Positions 22,715 through 35,700 of a stretch of 64,000 nucleotides of DNA are shown here, in pieces; positions within the stretch are counted from its first letter, which is position 1; each line of letters starts with the position of its first letter. This DNA comes from Caenorhabditis elegans. Taxonomy: Eukaryota; Nematoda; Chromadorea; Rhabditida; Rhabditidae. The notes below the pieces were generated by a model. It did no database searches and was not told the DNA's origin. It worked only from the letters and a program-made list of their open reading frames with translations. Where the stretch lies: the NCBI RefSeq assembly GCF_000002985.6, contig NC_003281.10, positions 6,324,001 through 6,388,000 on the forward strand, in the 5' to 3' direction. The position numbers were made by a program, and so were the translations under genes.

Positions 22715-24056
22715 ATGTTCCCTCTCACTCGCTTCTTCGCCAGAGCTCTCCTGCCACAGCGCCACGTTTGCTATGGTCAAGCACGAGCACTAGGCTCTTC
22801 CTCTACATCGTCATCAGCAACAGCACCAGTTGAAGAGGAAGAAGTATCGTTTGAAAGCCTGAAACCATCTAAAGTATTCGAACGAAGCTTAACAAAAGAA
22901 CTCAAGGAAAAGTATGAGACTGCACTCAAGGAGTTTGAAATCTTCGTTTACATGGGAAAGTATGTTCCGACACGAATGAGTGATGAAGCATGGAAACAAA
23001 CTTTAATTTGTGAATCGATAAACGATAAGATTGGATATTGGGAGTATCTAGCGGTCACTGATAAGCGAAGAAGAAGTAGGAATAAAGCTCAAAGTTCCGG
23101 TGCAGAGAATTACAAGAAAGTTTTGGAAGAGCAGCAAAGAATTTATACAGCTGGTGGAATGGGATACGGACCAGAGATGTATCAAGTCATTTCGAATCCG
23201 ATGAGAAATCAGAAACGAGTGAATAATATCGAAGGGTCCAAAATATTTGCCGCAATGAATTCCGGAGCACCACGCATCGCACTTGATATTCAATATGTCG
23301 AAGAAATGAATAAACGCGATTCTGGAGAGCTCGGAAATCAAATGCAGTACACGATCAGCGAGAATTTCTCGGCCAAAAGTCCATTTGTTCTGGATTTTGT
23401 CAATTCTCCATCTAAAGAATTTTTGGAACAATGGTTGTCGAAAAGTGTTGGATATTACACGGGAAATTATATAAACCAAACGATTCTGCCGGATTTCTCG
23501 ACAAAGGGTTAGTGTTACGTTTTGAAATGGAATTCATAAATCGATAAATTTGAATTTTTGTTGATTAATCGCCAAAAATTTGCATTTTGGAAGAGAATCT
23601 GAAGAAAAAAAAATTTCGTGAATATTTTAAGGAATCAAAGAATTCTATGGAAAATCTGCGAACACTATCTACATATCATCAAACGCTAGAGATGTTCTCG
23701 ATGGTCCACTCACTGCCGATGTAATTGGAATTTGTGTCACTATGGGACGGAAACGAGAAGCTTTGAGCGCTGCTCGTCGTGCCAATATTCGCGCCTATAG
23801 ATTACCGATTCATCGATACGTGAAATGGAAGTCGGGGCCACAATATTTACCGTTTCCCAATATAATGAATGTGCTCCGCGAAGTTTACATGAATGGTGGA
23901 GACTGGAGCCGTGCTCTACACAACAACATCAGTAAAAGGCATTTGGTGAATGCGGATGACGACGAACAGAAGAAAATGCAAATGCTGAGGCGGAGAGCGA
24001 GAGAGGAGGAACGTAGAGAATTGACTGAGGCAATTATGAGCGCTACAAAGGGTTAA
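22715..24056 (+). CDS. mitochondrial RNase P protein 1 homologue (TRMT10C/MRPP1-like tRNA methyltransferase)
   Basis: Two exons (22715-23507, 23632-24056) encode 405 residues, close to the size of human MRPP1. The N-terminus ([16 protein letters not shown]) is basic and hydroxylated, as expected for a mitochondrial presequence. The SPOUT methyltransferase fold fills the C-terminal half: IALDIQY, the [16 protein letters not shown] region, [28 protein letters not shown], then [10 protein letters not shown] and the family-typical W-x-x-A-L close to the end. By homology it methylates purine 9 of mitochondrial tRNAs and forms the scaffold on which the mitochondrial RNase P nuclease cuts 5' leaders. 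The 3' splice site of the single intron is TTTTAAG. The TGC/serine-rich linker at residues 25-45 is low complexity. I believe this is C56G2.3. Confidence 0.88.
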
Positions 24057-27000
24057 AGAGTGAATGGCTGAAATTGAAAAGAATGAGCTTTTGTCGAATT
24101 GACAAGAAAATCATATAGTATTTTAGAAAAATATAGATTAATCATTGAAGTCAATTTCACTTTTTAGTTAATGCCATGCAAAAAAAACGACAGACAGCTC
24201 TGACTTCTCTTTAAGTGTCAGTCACTCTTTTTCTCTAGCTCTTTCAGACAGGTGAAGCTGAGCGTGGCAACTCACTTCATTTATCTTGGTTAGGGTAGCT
24301 AGAATGTTTAGTTTTTGCAAATTATTGTTATTTCTTATTTGTTGGACTGTATAATTATTGATTGTTGATTTACCTTCCATTTAAGAATGTTCGTATAAAT
24401 TTTTTTTGATTTTATCTCTCACTATTCTTATTAATTTATTTTTTAATTCAGTTTAATCTGTGCTCAAAGCATTTACTTTTTCCATTGAATGACATACGAT
24501 TTATTAGCTTATGCGTGCGTATCGATAATCCGAAGAAAATAGGAAAATTCAAAGCTAATTTGTTCCAAATTTTGCGCTATAAATATCAATTTTCGTATAT
24601 TGAAGTAAAAAAAAAACTGAAACCGAATAAGGAAAAACTGCTGAGAAACTGACAACTTTTATTGCCTATTTCCTTCGTATTTCCGCTTTCATTCAGCCAT
24701 CCGTCGATTCGTTCTGCCCACTCGTGCGCACTTGGTTTTTTCTGTGTTATTTGCTGTCTTCTCAATTCTATTCTGGAGCCGTGTTGAATGGCCGCTGGCC
24801 ATTAAACTGACGTCATCTGGTCATGTTGTTGAGGGACGGAAGCATTGAAGAAGGAATGCACCACGCGCCCCTCGACTCCTCTCGGAGTCCCTCTTCGGAA
24901 TCGAGAGAGCTCTGTTTCTGTGTTTTCCTGTGGTGCTACATTTACTGGAAACTGATCGAGCTCTAGATTTCCGAGTGATATTTGCTTACGTTTCAGTATA
25001 ATAATTACTGAATTCTTAGAACAAATTTTTCGAACTGATAATTATTTTGAAGTTTGTTCGATTTTGGGATTTTGGCATATTTCTAAATCTGAATCAGTTC
25101 TCGCTAAACTATTATTGAAAGTACTTTCACTCTTTTCATTTTTTTTTGCTTGGTGCCACGATTCCTGAATAATTTACAAGAGAAGTGGGAAAAGGGCCCG
25201 CTGATATACACACGATAGTTAAGGTTGAAGACGAACCCCCGCTCGCCCCACTCTTTGATTTTCTATTTATAGATTTTTTCTCACCTTTCCAAAACTTGAG
25301 AATGCTACTTAAATACATACGATTTGTGAACTCAAAAACTTTTGAATTAGACTATTTTCAACATTTGAATTGGTCATTGGGGCAACCACTTTCCCATAAT
25401 TTGCATTTTACTTATTCATCTACTGTTAGTTTTGATGCTGGCGTCGATCTGTGATACCGTTTTAAATGTGTTTTTTTTCCGAGAAAGGAAAGAAACTGGC
25501 AAAAAAGCCATATATGTAAAGTGGAGAGTCACATTTTCGTATTTGACACAACATTCCACCTGTCACTTTCTCTTTTTGCTGGCTCTGCTCAACGACGGCG
25601 ATGTGAAGTTTTTTCTTTTGCGTATCCATCTCATTTCCAACTTGATTTCAATATTAATTTTATTCAGCTGACGTGTGGTTTTACGATGGTTTTTTTTAGT
25701 GAAGAAAAAAGCAGAAGCGATGGAATAACTCAACTACGCCCCTGGGTATTTATTATTAGTTTTCACGCCCACTTTCCGATTTGTCGTCATCACGTTTAGC
25801 GCTACTCCAAAGTGTTGGGGTCTAGCTATAATTCTTTTTTTCAGTAAATTGGGGTTGATGATCACGAGAGAGAGAGAAATTTGCAAGAGCAAATGCCCTT
25901 TTTAAGGCTCTTTTGAAGCCTTGATTTCGAAAGGATTTTGTGTCTCTGCTCGTTGCTTTTCATGCCTCTTTTGTTTGAATTGCATTCTTCTGCTTTGGTG
26001 TTGCCTCTTCTTTCTGGCTGAAATCGACTTCTTCTTCAACAACAACGACAACACATTCCTACGCATACAAACATGCACACAACCATGTCAGAAATTGCAA
26101 TTAAGCAGAGCCGTTTTCGTCATCGTCATCTTCCTCCTTTTCTTGCCGGATATTTTATCCTAGATTCTATTATCCGGAAGATTAAATTTGAGTCCTTGTA
26201 ACATTTGGAACGATTATCAAATCGTCAGGTCGTAGCGGATCTGATTTTGACTTAATCTACTATTTTCGGATATCTTGTTGTTTTCTTTAAAAGTAAAAAA
26301 AAAACGATCGTCACACTGTTCAAAAGAGCAAATTCAGAATTTTGAAGCACAGCCCGCTCAGTTTCACTATAGTAACGCGATGAGCTCTTCAACAGAAATG
26401 TGACAGGCTTCCGTGACTTTTGAGCTGAATGCGAACGACCCCTCATTACACGAAGGAATGCGTTTTTTATTTCGTGTTCCAGGACAAATGAGTTTTGTCC
26501 TTCTTTTCGATGGCTCCCTTTTTTGTTGTCTGACTCTCTATTGTTCTATTTCGTTTTCTAACTTCAACAGGATATCCATCTTCCACGTCATGTAAGGTCT
26601 CAATTGGAAAATCTAATCTGATATGTTTCTCGAGTGCATTCTCCCGAACATTATCAAATTTTCTCACTCCTTTATCCATTTTCTTCTCCTCCAGTCGTTT
26701 TTTTTGTAACCAAGTTTCTCTTTTTCGGAGCTCTAACTCCATCGCGCGTTCCTTTATTCTCTTTTTCTTCTTTCTCCTATTTTTTCCTCCTCTCACCCTC
26801 TCTTGAACCTGACGTTGCCGTCACCATCGTCGTCGTAGCATTCAAGAAGACAATTCTATGGACGGGCACGTAAAAAAGAGAGAAGGGTTCCATCATGACG
26901 ACTTTATCGTTCTGTTTTTGATGGAAAAGGGATTCCCTTTGGAACGATTTTGATGATGTGAACGTCTATAATGTATATTGATACATTTTCCAAAATGAGT

Positions 27001-29481
27001 ATCAAGATGTTTGTTTCTTGGTTTAGAGGAAGACGGAGGCGGACTAGAAGGTCCTTCCCCACTTCACTTTTAGTCCTCTTAACATGAAAAAACGAGACGC
27101 AGTGTCATTGGGCTCTCAGAATGCGCATCTTTTACTTTTTTACCGAATCAGTCTTTACTGAATTTCTTTTAAGATGGCACATATGGACTTATTTTGAAAG
27201 ACAGAAACGAATCGGAAAACAAGTTTGCCGATTATTGACTAAATTTCACCGGAAAAAGATAGGAAATTCATCGGAAATTTGATGTCAGCTGATTTGATGT
27301 TGGAAATATTTAGTTCACATTTATAGATTCCAAAAATCGTAAGCGCTCATACAATGACCGTTTGTTTTTCAGGCCGAGCTGGCCCTAGAGAATTTCAAAT
27401 TTCAGCTCTATTAACCAGTAGTAGCAGTGCCTGACCCCGAGCCCCATTATTTTTCTTCTTTTTCTGTTTCTTCATGCGAATCGCAATTAGTAAAGACTAG
27501 AGGAAGATGATGTGGATTCTGGAAGACGAGGAGAAGCATCTCCTCTTCTTTTCCTCACACACACACACGCACAGGACATACGAGCCTTGTACATCCGAGA
27601 GCCGCCTCCTTGCGTTATATTTTTCGGTCCGTAGAAGCGGCGGCCGTGCTAATGAATTGAAAATGAATCCAATTGGCGCCACGCCCACATTCATGTGATG
27701 CTTTCGATGTCGTCGTCGCTCACAGATGAGATGGGAAAAAGGAGAAGAGCCGTTTTTCTATGCTCCTGTATGTTCCATCCCCTTCGAGAGGATTTTTCCC
27801 AAAAATTAATGTTTTTGTCGTTTCTCTTTTTTGGTTCATCCAGCGAAACTGCGCCGTTTAGGCATCCTAAATTGTTGTTTTATTCAGAAATAGAAATTTA
27901 AGGCTAACTGAAATTCTGAAAGGTTTCCTTGTTCTCTATTCCTCGATTATCAAATAAAATACTACTGTATTCATTGTGCCATATCGAACCTAATTTCTTC
28001 AGTTTCTATTCATCCTATTCATCTTCTGGAAATTGTGCACCATTTTTCCTACAACTATGGTGCTCAGCTGCTTCATTAAGCACGTATTTTCTCGATTTTT
28101 CTTCTTCTGTGCTCCTCCTTGCACATGTTTTTTTCTCGTTCTAGGCTGTCCGTTTTGTTAAAAACTAAAAAAATAATTATGATGTGGTGGTGGCTATCAT
28201 TATTGACCTGGTTTAATCAAATGTCTGACTGAAAGGCTTCAACACCTCCACCCACACTTCATAAATAGAAGATTTTGTTCCGAGCTCTTTCTTCTCCTTT
28301 TCCACCATAAGTAGCTTTTCACCCTCTTTGCTCTCTTTTTTCTACCCATCAAGAAATTGCATAGTTATAATTTCTCTTCCGGTTTCGACATCCGTCTGGC
28401 CTCTCCACTTCACGTTTTTTTTTCCATATTTAAGTATCTGCGTCTCCTGGATCAGCATCACCGACCTCATTTTCCCCTCCACTCTTGGCCATTGGCATTG
28501 TCAATATTTTTCAAGTTTAATTTGTCTTTGCCCTCAGATATTCGATATTCTTTTCCATACTCTCCTCCCTCGAATTGGTAATAAGATCGTCATTTGACCT
28601 CCTCTCCTGGAACCTCTGAATGATGTCATATATCCTGCTTATTCCGATACTTGGAAAGTTCGCGTGGTCCTCTGACATTATTACTTTAGCATTCTGCTTT
28701 TTCCTCCCTCTATCCCCTATCTCTTCTTTTTTCAGGCTGCTCGGCCGGTTGGTCGGTGGGTGTAGGCTCTCATAGTAGAATTTTCTATTTACGGCTCTTC
28801 TCTTCGTCTTTCTCGTCGTCGTCGTTTTTTTTTCACTTTTTCTCTATCTCTATTCCTTCACCGTCTTTGACATTACCGATCAAGTCTGCAGCTGTCACAG
28901 AAGCATGTCACTGGAAATATACTCAATTACACATATTAACGTCTACTCTTTTCATTTGCTCACTCGTTTTCAGTTACTGATGATAGAAAGACTGGTTCTG
29001 AGCAAAATTTAAATAGAAATATGTTAGGTTTTCATAAATGTTAAGCCTGGAATCAGATTTTTATGTTAAAGTCGACATCAAATACGCTCTACTCTATCCT
29101 TTTGGAAAATTATACACTAGAACATTTGTCACTCTACATTTCCAGAATTTTCCTTCACTCCAATGCCCTTTATTTCAAATCTATTTCCTTCTAAATCCGT
29201 TTCAGGATTACCATTGTACTATTCTAACACCGTTGACATTTTTTTAAAGATTTCTTCAATCTCATTCAACTAATCCCAACCGACTCGTTTCTTTTTTCAT
29301 TCTATTCAAAACGACGTATCTCGCCTTATTTATCGCTCGTCATCTGAAATTCTCATTTTTATAAAATATCTTCCAACTAACAGACTGCGTGCTTCTCCTT
29401 CAATCAACGTTGACTTAAAAGACGGCCCTAGTGCCGTACTGTTCATAACCAATCATTCCGTCACCGACGTTTTCTGCGTTT
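24057..29481. other. 5.4-kb intergenic region upstream of akap-1
   Basis: There are many pyrimidine-rich tracts and short CA/GA microsatellites (27557-27575, 25864-25878). No coding sequence is supported; the open frames are products of CT-rich runs or lack splice context. A 17-bp palindrome AATGGCCGCTGGCCATT (24787-24803) stands five bases before a perfect TGACGTCA (24808-24815). The length and texture fit a large promoter region or 5' UTR introns of akap-1. Confidence 0.5.
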
Positions 29482-29780
29482 ATGGTGGCGGCGGCGGCGG
29501 CGGATGCTTTGGCAGCCGGCGGAGACTCGTCGTCGCCATCTGATCTGTATAATAAAATCACTGGACAACAATCCTCCACCACCACCTCGTTATCATATGC
29601 AGCATGCGATGTAATCACACGTCATCTCATCTCAATGCTTTTGGAAATTTCCAATTGGACCAACGATCTCGCTAAGTACTTAGCTGGAAGTGAACAGTCG
29701 AGTGATGATGGTCACAATGAGCGATGCCTTCTTTTTTCGTCAATATTCTTTGCAATTGACCCATCACTTGCGCTCGCTCA
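29482..29780 (+). CDS. akap-1: alternative Ala-rich first coding exon of akap-1
   Basis: The frame starts MVAAAAADALAAGGDSSS. It would hit a stop at 29782 if unspliced. The donor CTCA|GTGAGT at 29781 joined to the acceptor TTCTTGCAG ending at 30398 makes a CAA codon followed directly by the ATG at 30400. The two parts therefore fuse in frame and add 100 residues before the membrane anchor. Phase agreement and a strong donor support it; the alternative is a start at 30400 with this region as leader. Confidence 0.65.
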
Positions 29781-32700
29781 GTGAGTATTCGTATTGTGAA
29801 GTGGTTCGTCTTTGTTTTTGGAGGAAAAAAATCTTCTGGAATTTTATTTCTTTTCTTTGTCCTATTCTGTGACGTGGCTCTTTGATAAAGATATCAATCA
29901 AATTGAGCTTTGCAATGAAAAATTGACATCTTGATGTCAAGATCTTCAATAAATCAATTCAAGTTCGACGTCATACGAAATTAATTTATTTGTTTTTATT
30001 TCTATCAATTAGTTTTTTCTAGTCCTTCTCTATCTCTCTTTCCCTCCATTTCAACAATAAGTTTGACTAATATTTCAAGTGCATGAATATATTAAGGTCA
30101 TCACTCATAATACCAAACGGAAATTGAAATTTAACCAAAAAGAAAATATTAAAAAAGCGAATGGTGATGTCAAAAGGACCACAATTTCCTTTTTCACATA
30201 TATTTTCTTCTCGTATTCTTTTAGTGGGGTGCGAATATTTGAATGCATGAGTGGGGGCGCGTTGGGAAAAGCGGAAACGAAGAAGGAAGTGTTTTTTTTT
30301 TCGAAAAAAAAACATAAGGAACGGAGGGTCTGAATGGTTAGGCACAATGCCAGGGGATCCGATGGACTGTGAAATAAATTATAATTTTTTTCTTGCAGAA
30401 TGTCATCAGTTGCATCAAAACACGCATTGCTCATAGCGCTCGGTGGATTCTCCATTGCAGCTCTTTTTGTTTGGTGAGTTTGTTTTTTTGTTAATTAGAA
30501 TTTAGGTTATTAACATAATTATGTTATTCATTCAACTCTAGAACATGGCTGAAACAAAAATTGTTTGAAATTTGGACCAAGAAACAAAAATCGAATTTTC
30601 GCATTTCCTTACTCCTAGCTACTAAAAATTTAAAAAAAATGTTTGTGGTCCGAGAAACAAGAGTCATACTCTCGAAGTCAGACTAGAAGTGTCTCTGTCC
30701 AAATATTGGAAAAATCCATTTTTAATCTTTGTTGACAACTGAATTTTAAAATTCTTTAGGCTATGACGTGGGGCTTTACATTTTTCGTTTTGTTTTTCAG
30801 GTACATCAATAAAAAGGACAAAGACGGACGTAAGAAGAAGAAAGTGGGTGATGTGATATCCAATGGACTTCCAAAGACTGCAACAGCTTCTGATGTCCAA
30901 ACTGAAAATGGAAATGTGAAGAAAGCGAATGGTCACGTGAATGGAGATGTTCAGAGGTTCGTGAGTCAGGAGGGAATTTGAGAGTTAGAGAAGAAGTGTC
31001 TACGTCACTTTCTCTCTTTAGGTTCACATGATGTCAATTATTCTAATGTTTTCAGCTCGATTGGCGTCTCACAGAAACAGCAACAGAAAGATGAGGATGA
31101 GAAGACGCAGAAAAAGGATGCTGTTCAGGTTGGTAATTATTTTGAAAATAATTGGATTCTATTTGTTTCAAACAAAGAAAAAGGGTCAATGATCACATGA
31201 GAATTTAGAGAAGAACCTAATCCAATTGAATACGATTTTTGATATTCAGAAATTACATTATCTGAATCTGATTCAATCTGATTCAATTTTGAAATCTGAA
31301 GAGATGAGCTAATGTTACAGGCTTTTAAATTTACAACGAAACTGACTAATTTGATTCTATCAAAATTTTTTAAAGGTTCAATCATATGGGGAGTGGTTTA
31401 AAAAATAAGAACCCACACTGACTAGTGAATCTGATGGGATTGCACTTTTTTGTAAACACTCGTTCTCCTCCCTCCATCCATTGATAGATAGTAAAACGGG
31501 AAATTTTTTACGTAGACTGCACAATCCATCCTCTCTCACTTTCCCTGACTCCCTCTACGAGGAAAAAAACTATGAAATTGTTGGAGGTACCACACACACA
31601 CGGAGAAGAACACATTGGGAGACTCTTGCAAACAGTTTTTTCTCTCTTTTTTCGCTCTCTGTGCGCGCGGGCGGTGATGGTTGTGAGGAGGGCCGTTCAT
31701 TAGGAATTTTTGATACTCGAAATTTTAAATTCGGCTCGTGGGACTAATTTTATTTGTTTCCATTTGAAAGAAGACAAGCTCGTCTGACATTTACCTCAAT
31801 TTCAAATTTTTCTTTTGATCGAAATATTTTTTGATCAGAAAAGTAAATAAATAATCATTTAAAAATCGAGAGAACCGTTTGATGGTTGGAAATATTTTTA
31901 TAAAAGTTAAACGAATATTCTGGTAGAATTTTAAGATTTCTATAAAGTTTTTGCGAGAACCTTCGAATCGGTAGCAGCGAAAAGTTTTCGAGAATTCGAG
32001 ATGAAACAGATAATAATGTTTTTATCCATCCCGCCGCTCTCTAATTTCTCGTATCGAAATTCAATTTTTTGTTAACCATCCTCCGTTTCTCGTACTCTCT
32101 TTTTCGTCACCAGTTGCCTATACATCTGATGGGTGATGATCCGCTCACCTCTACGTGTAGAGTGGACGAACCGATGTGTTTTTATACATCACGAGTAGAA
32201 ATGAATGGCATGATGTGTGTGTGTGTGCTAATCGCGTTTTTTTTCAAATTTATTGCTCCAATTTGAATCAAAAGTTCATTTTTTTGGTAAAAAAATTAAA
32301 ATAACAATTTTCGGAAAATTTTAAATGAAAAAATCAATACCATATGAAGTTTCTTTGTTTTCAGAACGAAAAACCATCGATCGACAAAAAACAACCAAAA
32401 TCACAAGCGCCAACTGAGAAGAAAGAGGAGAAAACTGTGGAAATTCACACAGAAACTGAAGAGACTGATCACGTGGCTGCAGGAGACAGTGGAGTCGTTT
32501 CTGAGCACAAGGAGCACGATAAGAAGACGAAGCAGGTGTGTTTTTTTATTGGAAATTTTAATTATGTTATTACTAATTGGCAGATATGTTGAGAAAATTC
32601 ATTTTTCAAAATGATAACTTTCGCCAGATCTTACGCGCATGGGTTACAATGGGTTACTCTAAGTCATGTCGATTTATGGGCCGATATTGAATTTTAATTT

Positions 32701-35700
32701 TCAAATTAAATGAAAAATTGTTGCCAAAAAAATTAAATTTCCCATAATCATTGTGAATTTTGTGAATTTTAAATAGAAAAATCAGTTATAAATATGAACA
32801 TTCATGTGTTGTATTGAAAAAAAGCTAATGTCTCAAGCAACTTGAAATATCTAGAGTTTCCTCTCTCATAATTCTTTTTCTACAGTTGCTATGCGAATTT
32901 ATGATTTTTTTTTGTTTCTTTTTCTTCAAGCCGTCGGGCACCACGCACACAACGTCTCTGTGCTTTCTCTTATTTTCTTCTTCTCCAAAATCGGAGAATG
33001 TATGGACGATATTTTTATAGCCATTCCCCCCCTGTTGCCTCGAAACTTTGAAGCCCATTTTTCTCAAATTTATCGATTTGTTTTTCAGAAGAACGACGAA
33101 CCAGTGTCGATTGATAAGAAGTCGGAAGAAATTGAGGTTCCAAAGCAAGCTGGAGTAGTCAACGAGGAACCAAAAAAGCAATCAGAGGAGACCGTTGTTG
33201 AAGAACAATTTGTCAAGAAGGAAGAACCGAAACTGAAGGTAAATTTCAAAAAAAAATTTCACGCTTCTTTAAAAAATGTTAGTTTGAGAAAAGTGTTCAG
33301 CAGAACACAGAAGTTTGGTTGAAATTATTAATTATTTGTATAGGTCATTCAGCTGTTTGTTGTCTCAGAAATTACCGCCTCATTCTTCCTTTGCAAATAA
33401 TTGTGTAGGATTTCATAATCTTTCATAAGAAAAATAACAAAAAATAAGCGTTCAGTATGAATAAATTTAAAAAAAACATTGATCATCATAACCAAAATAC
33501 TATGACTGAAATAAATTTTCAGTCCGCTCCAACTCCACTCCTCACAATGCCATCGAAAAAGAAGGTACTGGAAAACGAGCAGGTAACATTAGAGATTCCC
33601 CAGGGCTGATATAATTTAAATCCAAAAATAAAATAAAAAATTGATTTTTTTCAGATACCAGAAGAGCCGACACCCACCAAAATGAACGACGCCACTTCAC
33701 CACTTAGCCTTGATATTGCCGCGCAAATGTCCCCAGCTTCATTCTCATGGAGCGAAGAGATGGAAAAGTAGATCTTTTTGATAGAATTTCCGTTAAATTG
33801 AATATATTTCAGAAGTTTTAACGAAGAAGAGTTCAGATTGAATGAATCGAGTGACATTGATAGATCACCAGCTTCACCACTCAGACATCTTCAACAGCAG
33901 CACAATAAGAACAGAAGTAGTCAGAAGAGAAAAGGTGGACGAGTTAATGGAAGAGATGGAGTTCATCAGCCACAGCAGCAACATCAACAGCAAAAGAAGG
34001 AAGAGCAAGGACAAATTAAGAAGGGTCAGCGACGATTGACAAAAGAGAAAAGTGTTGAAGAGACACCAGAGAAGTCACAGAAAAGAGTTGGTAAGATTTT
34101 TTATTAATTTATTAATTTCGAATGTGAAATTGAACACAAATAAAATGATATAAAATATTTTTGAATACGTTTTTTTAGAATCTTAAATTCGAAAAGAAAC
34201 TTTTGTTTTTTTTTCTATTTTTTATCTGAGGAGTGGGAAAAAATAATTTTGGACAAAAAAAAACAAAACTGAAATTTGCGAAAAACCAAAAAAAAATGTG
34301 ATGCTTAAAAATTATAATTAAAAAACCGTGAAAACGTGAAAAAAAAAATTTTGTTTTTTTTTGGTCTAAAAAACCAAAAAGAAATTAATTTTCTTCAAAT
34401 GCCAGAAAACCGAAAAACTAAAAAGGTCCCACCCCTGATAAATATGATTAAAATATTTCAAACATTAATTAGAACCATGTAAAATTATTTTTAAAAAATA
34501 CCGCGGATTTTTTGAAAATTCAATTGAAAAAAAACATGGATTTTATTATCTTTTCAGTGTTGAAACATCATGAGAACGAAGCTGGAGACGCTGCCCACGC
34601 TCAGATTATCGAATCTCCACATCACGAGAATGCGAGCTACGAGAAGAGCGATTCGCCAGGATTGGATAGCCAGAATAGCGAGGTACGTTATTCTTTCTAT
34701 TTATTTAAAAAATTTTATATCATCTCACGAACCAAAAATTATTTTAAAATGAGCTATGTAATATCACTTTCCCCTTCTTGGTCTTCTTCTCGACAGATCG
34801 TAAAACAATAAAACGTTTTCCGTTTTTGCGCTCCTCTCGTTTTCATGACGACGACGATGACAGCCATGTTGGTAATAAAACGGTTTTCGAAAAACCTACA
34901 TGAGATGACCTTGCCCACAACACCGAAGATGTGAAAAAGATGAAAAACCAGGAAGAATACGGTGTGCCGATCAAAATGATATATCTCGAGAAGGACATGA
35001 TGATTGGGACAAGTTGTCGAATGATGATCAAACAGCCCATCGATGGGAGGATACAATAGTGCTTCTAGAGCGTATTTCGGTACACGTACTTTATTAAGGA
35101 TGTAGAGGACAGAGTGTGTTCAGATAATGATTTAGCACAATTTTACAAAAGTTAGTATCTATAATTGAACTTTTAAAATGTCAGTTTCTCAGATTTCTAA
35201 CCAATTTTCTCATACCCGGAACTATTTATAATATGTTGACCTTTCTAGTTAATCCCCGATTTCATTGTCCATTTATGTTGCAAATTTGATATGCCTTTTC
35301 TCCGCTATCTATCCCTCAATATTTCAATTCTAGGTGTATGTCTGCTAAGCGGCATTTTTTTTCGAAAATGAGAGTGATGAATCGTTTTCGGTGTCGGCAT
35401 CGTTTTACTATACCTTCTACACTCACTACTCATCGTTCCCTTTTACTGCAGCGCTGGCCATGCCCTTTTGACAGTCATCGTGCCCCCGCCATAACGTGCT
35501 TCGTCACCTTCTTCATGTTAGCTGGTTGTAGACAATGGCAAAAAGTGCAAAGCGTCCGTATTGTAAAGACTATTATTGAACGGATGGGTTTTTGGGAGAA
35601 ATTGGATGCGAAAGTGCACATGACCCCTACATACCTTACAACTCCTATCATATGATGGAATGGAAACATCTGGTTGCACGGAGATCAAGACATTCATCTC

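Noticed and set aside
26467-26796. 109-codon Lys/Arg/Glu-rich minus-strand frame
   Set aside because: Most of it is the complement of a CT-rich tract; the remaining part shows no motif and no flanking exons.
30067-30455. Several overlapping frames between the first akap-1 exons
   Set aside because: Intronic, opposite in strand or interrupted, and without motif.
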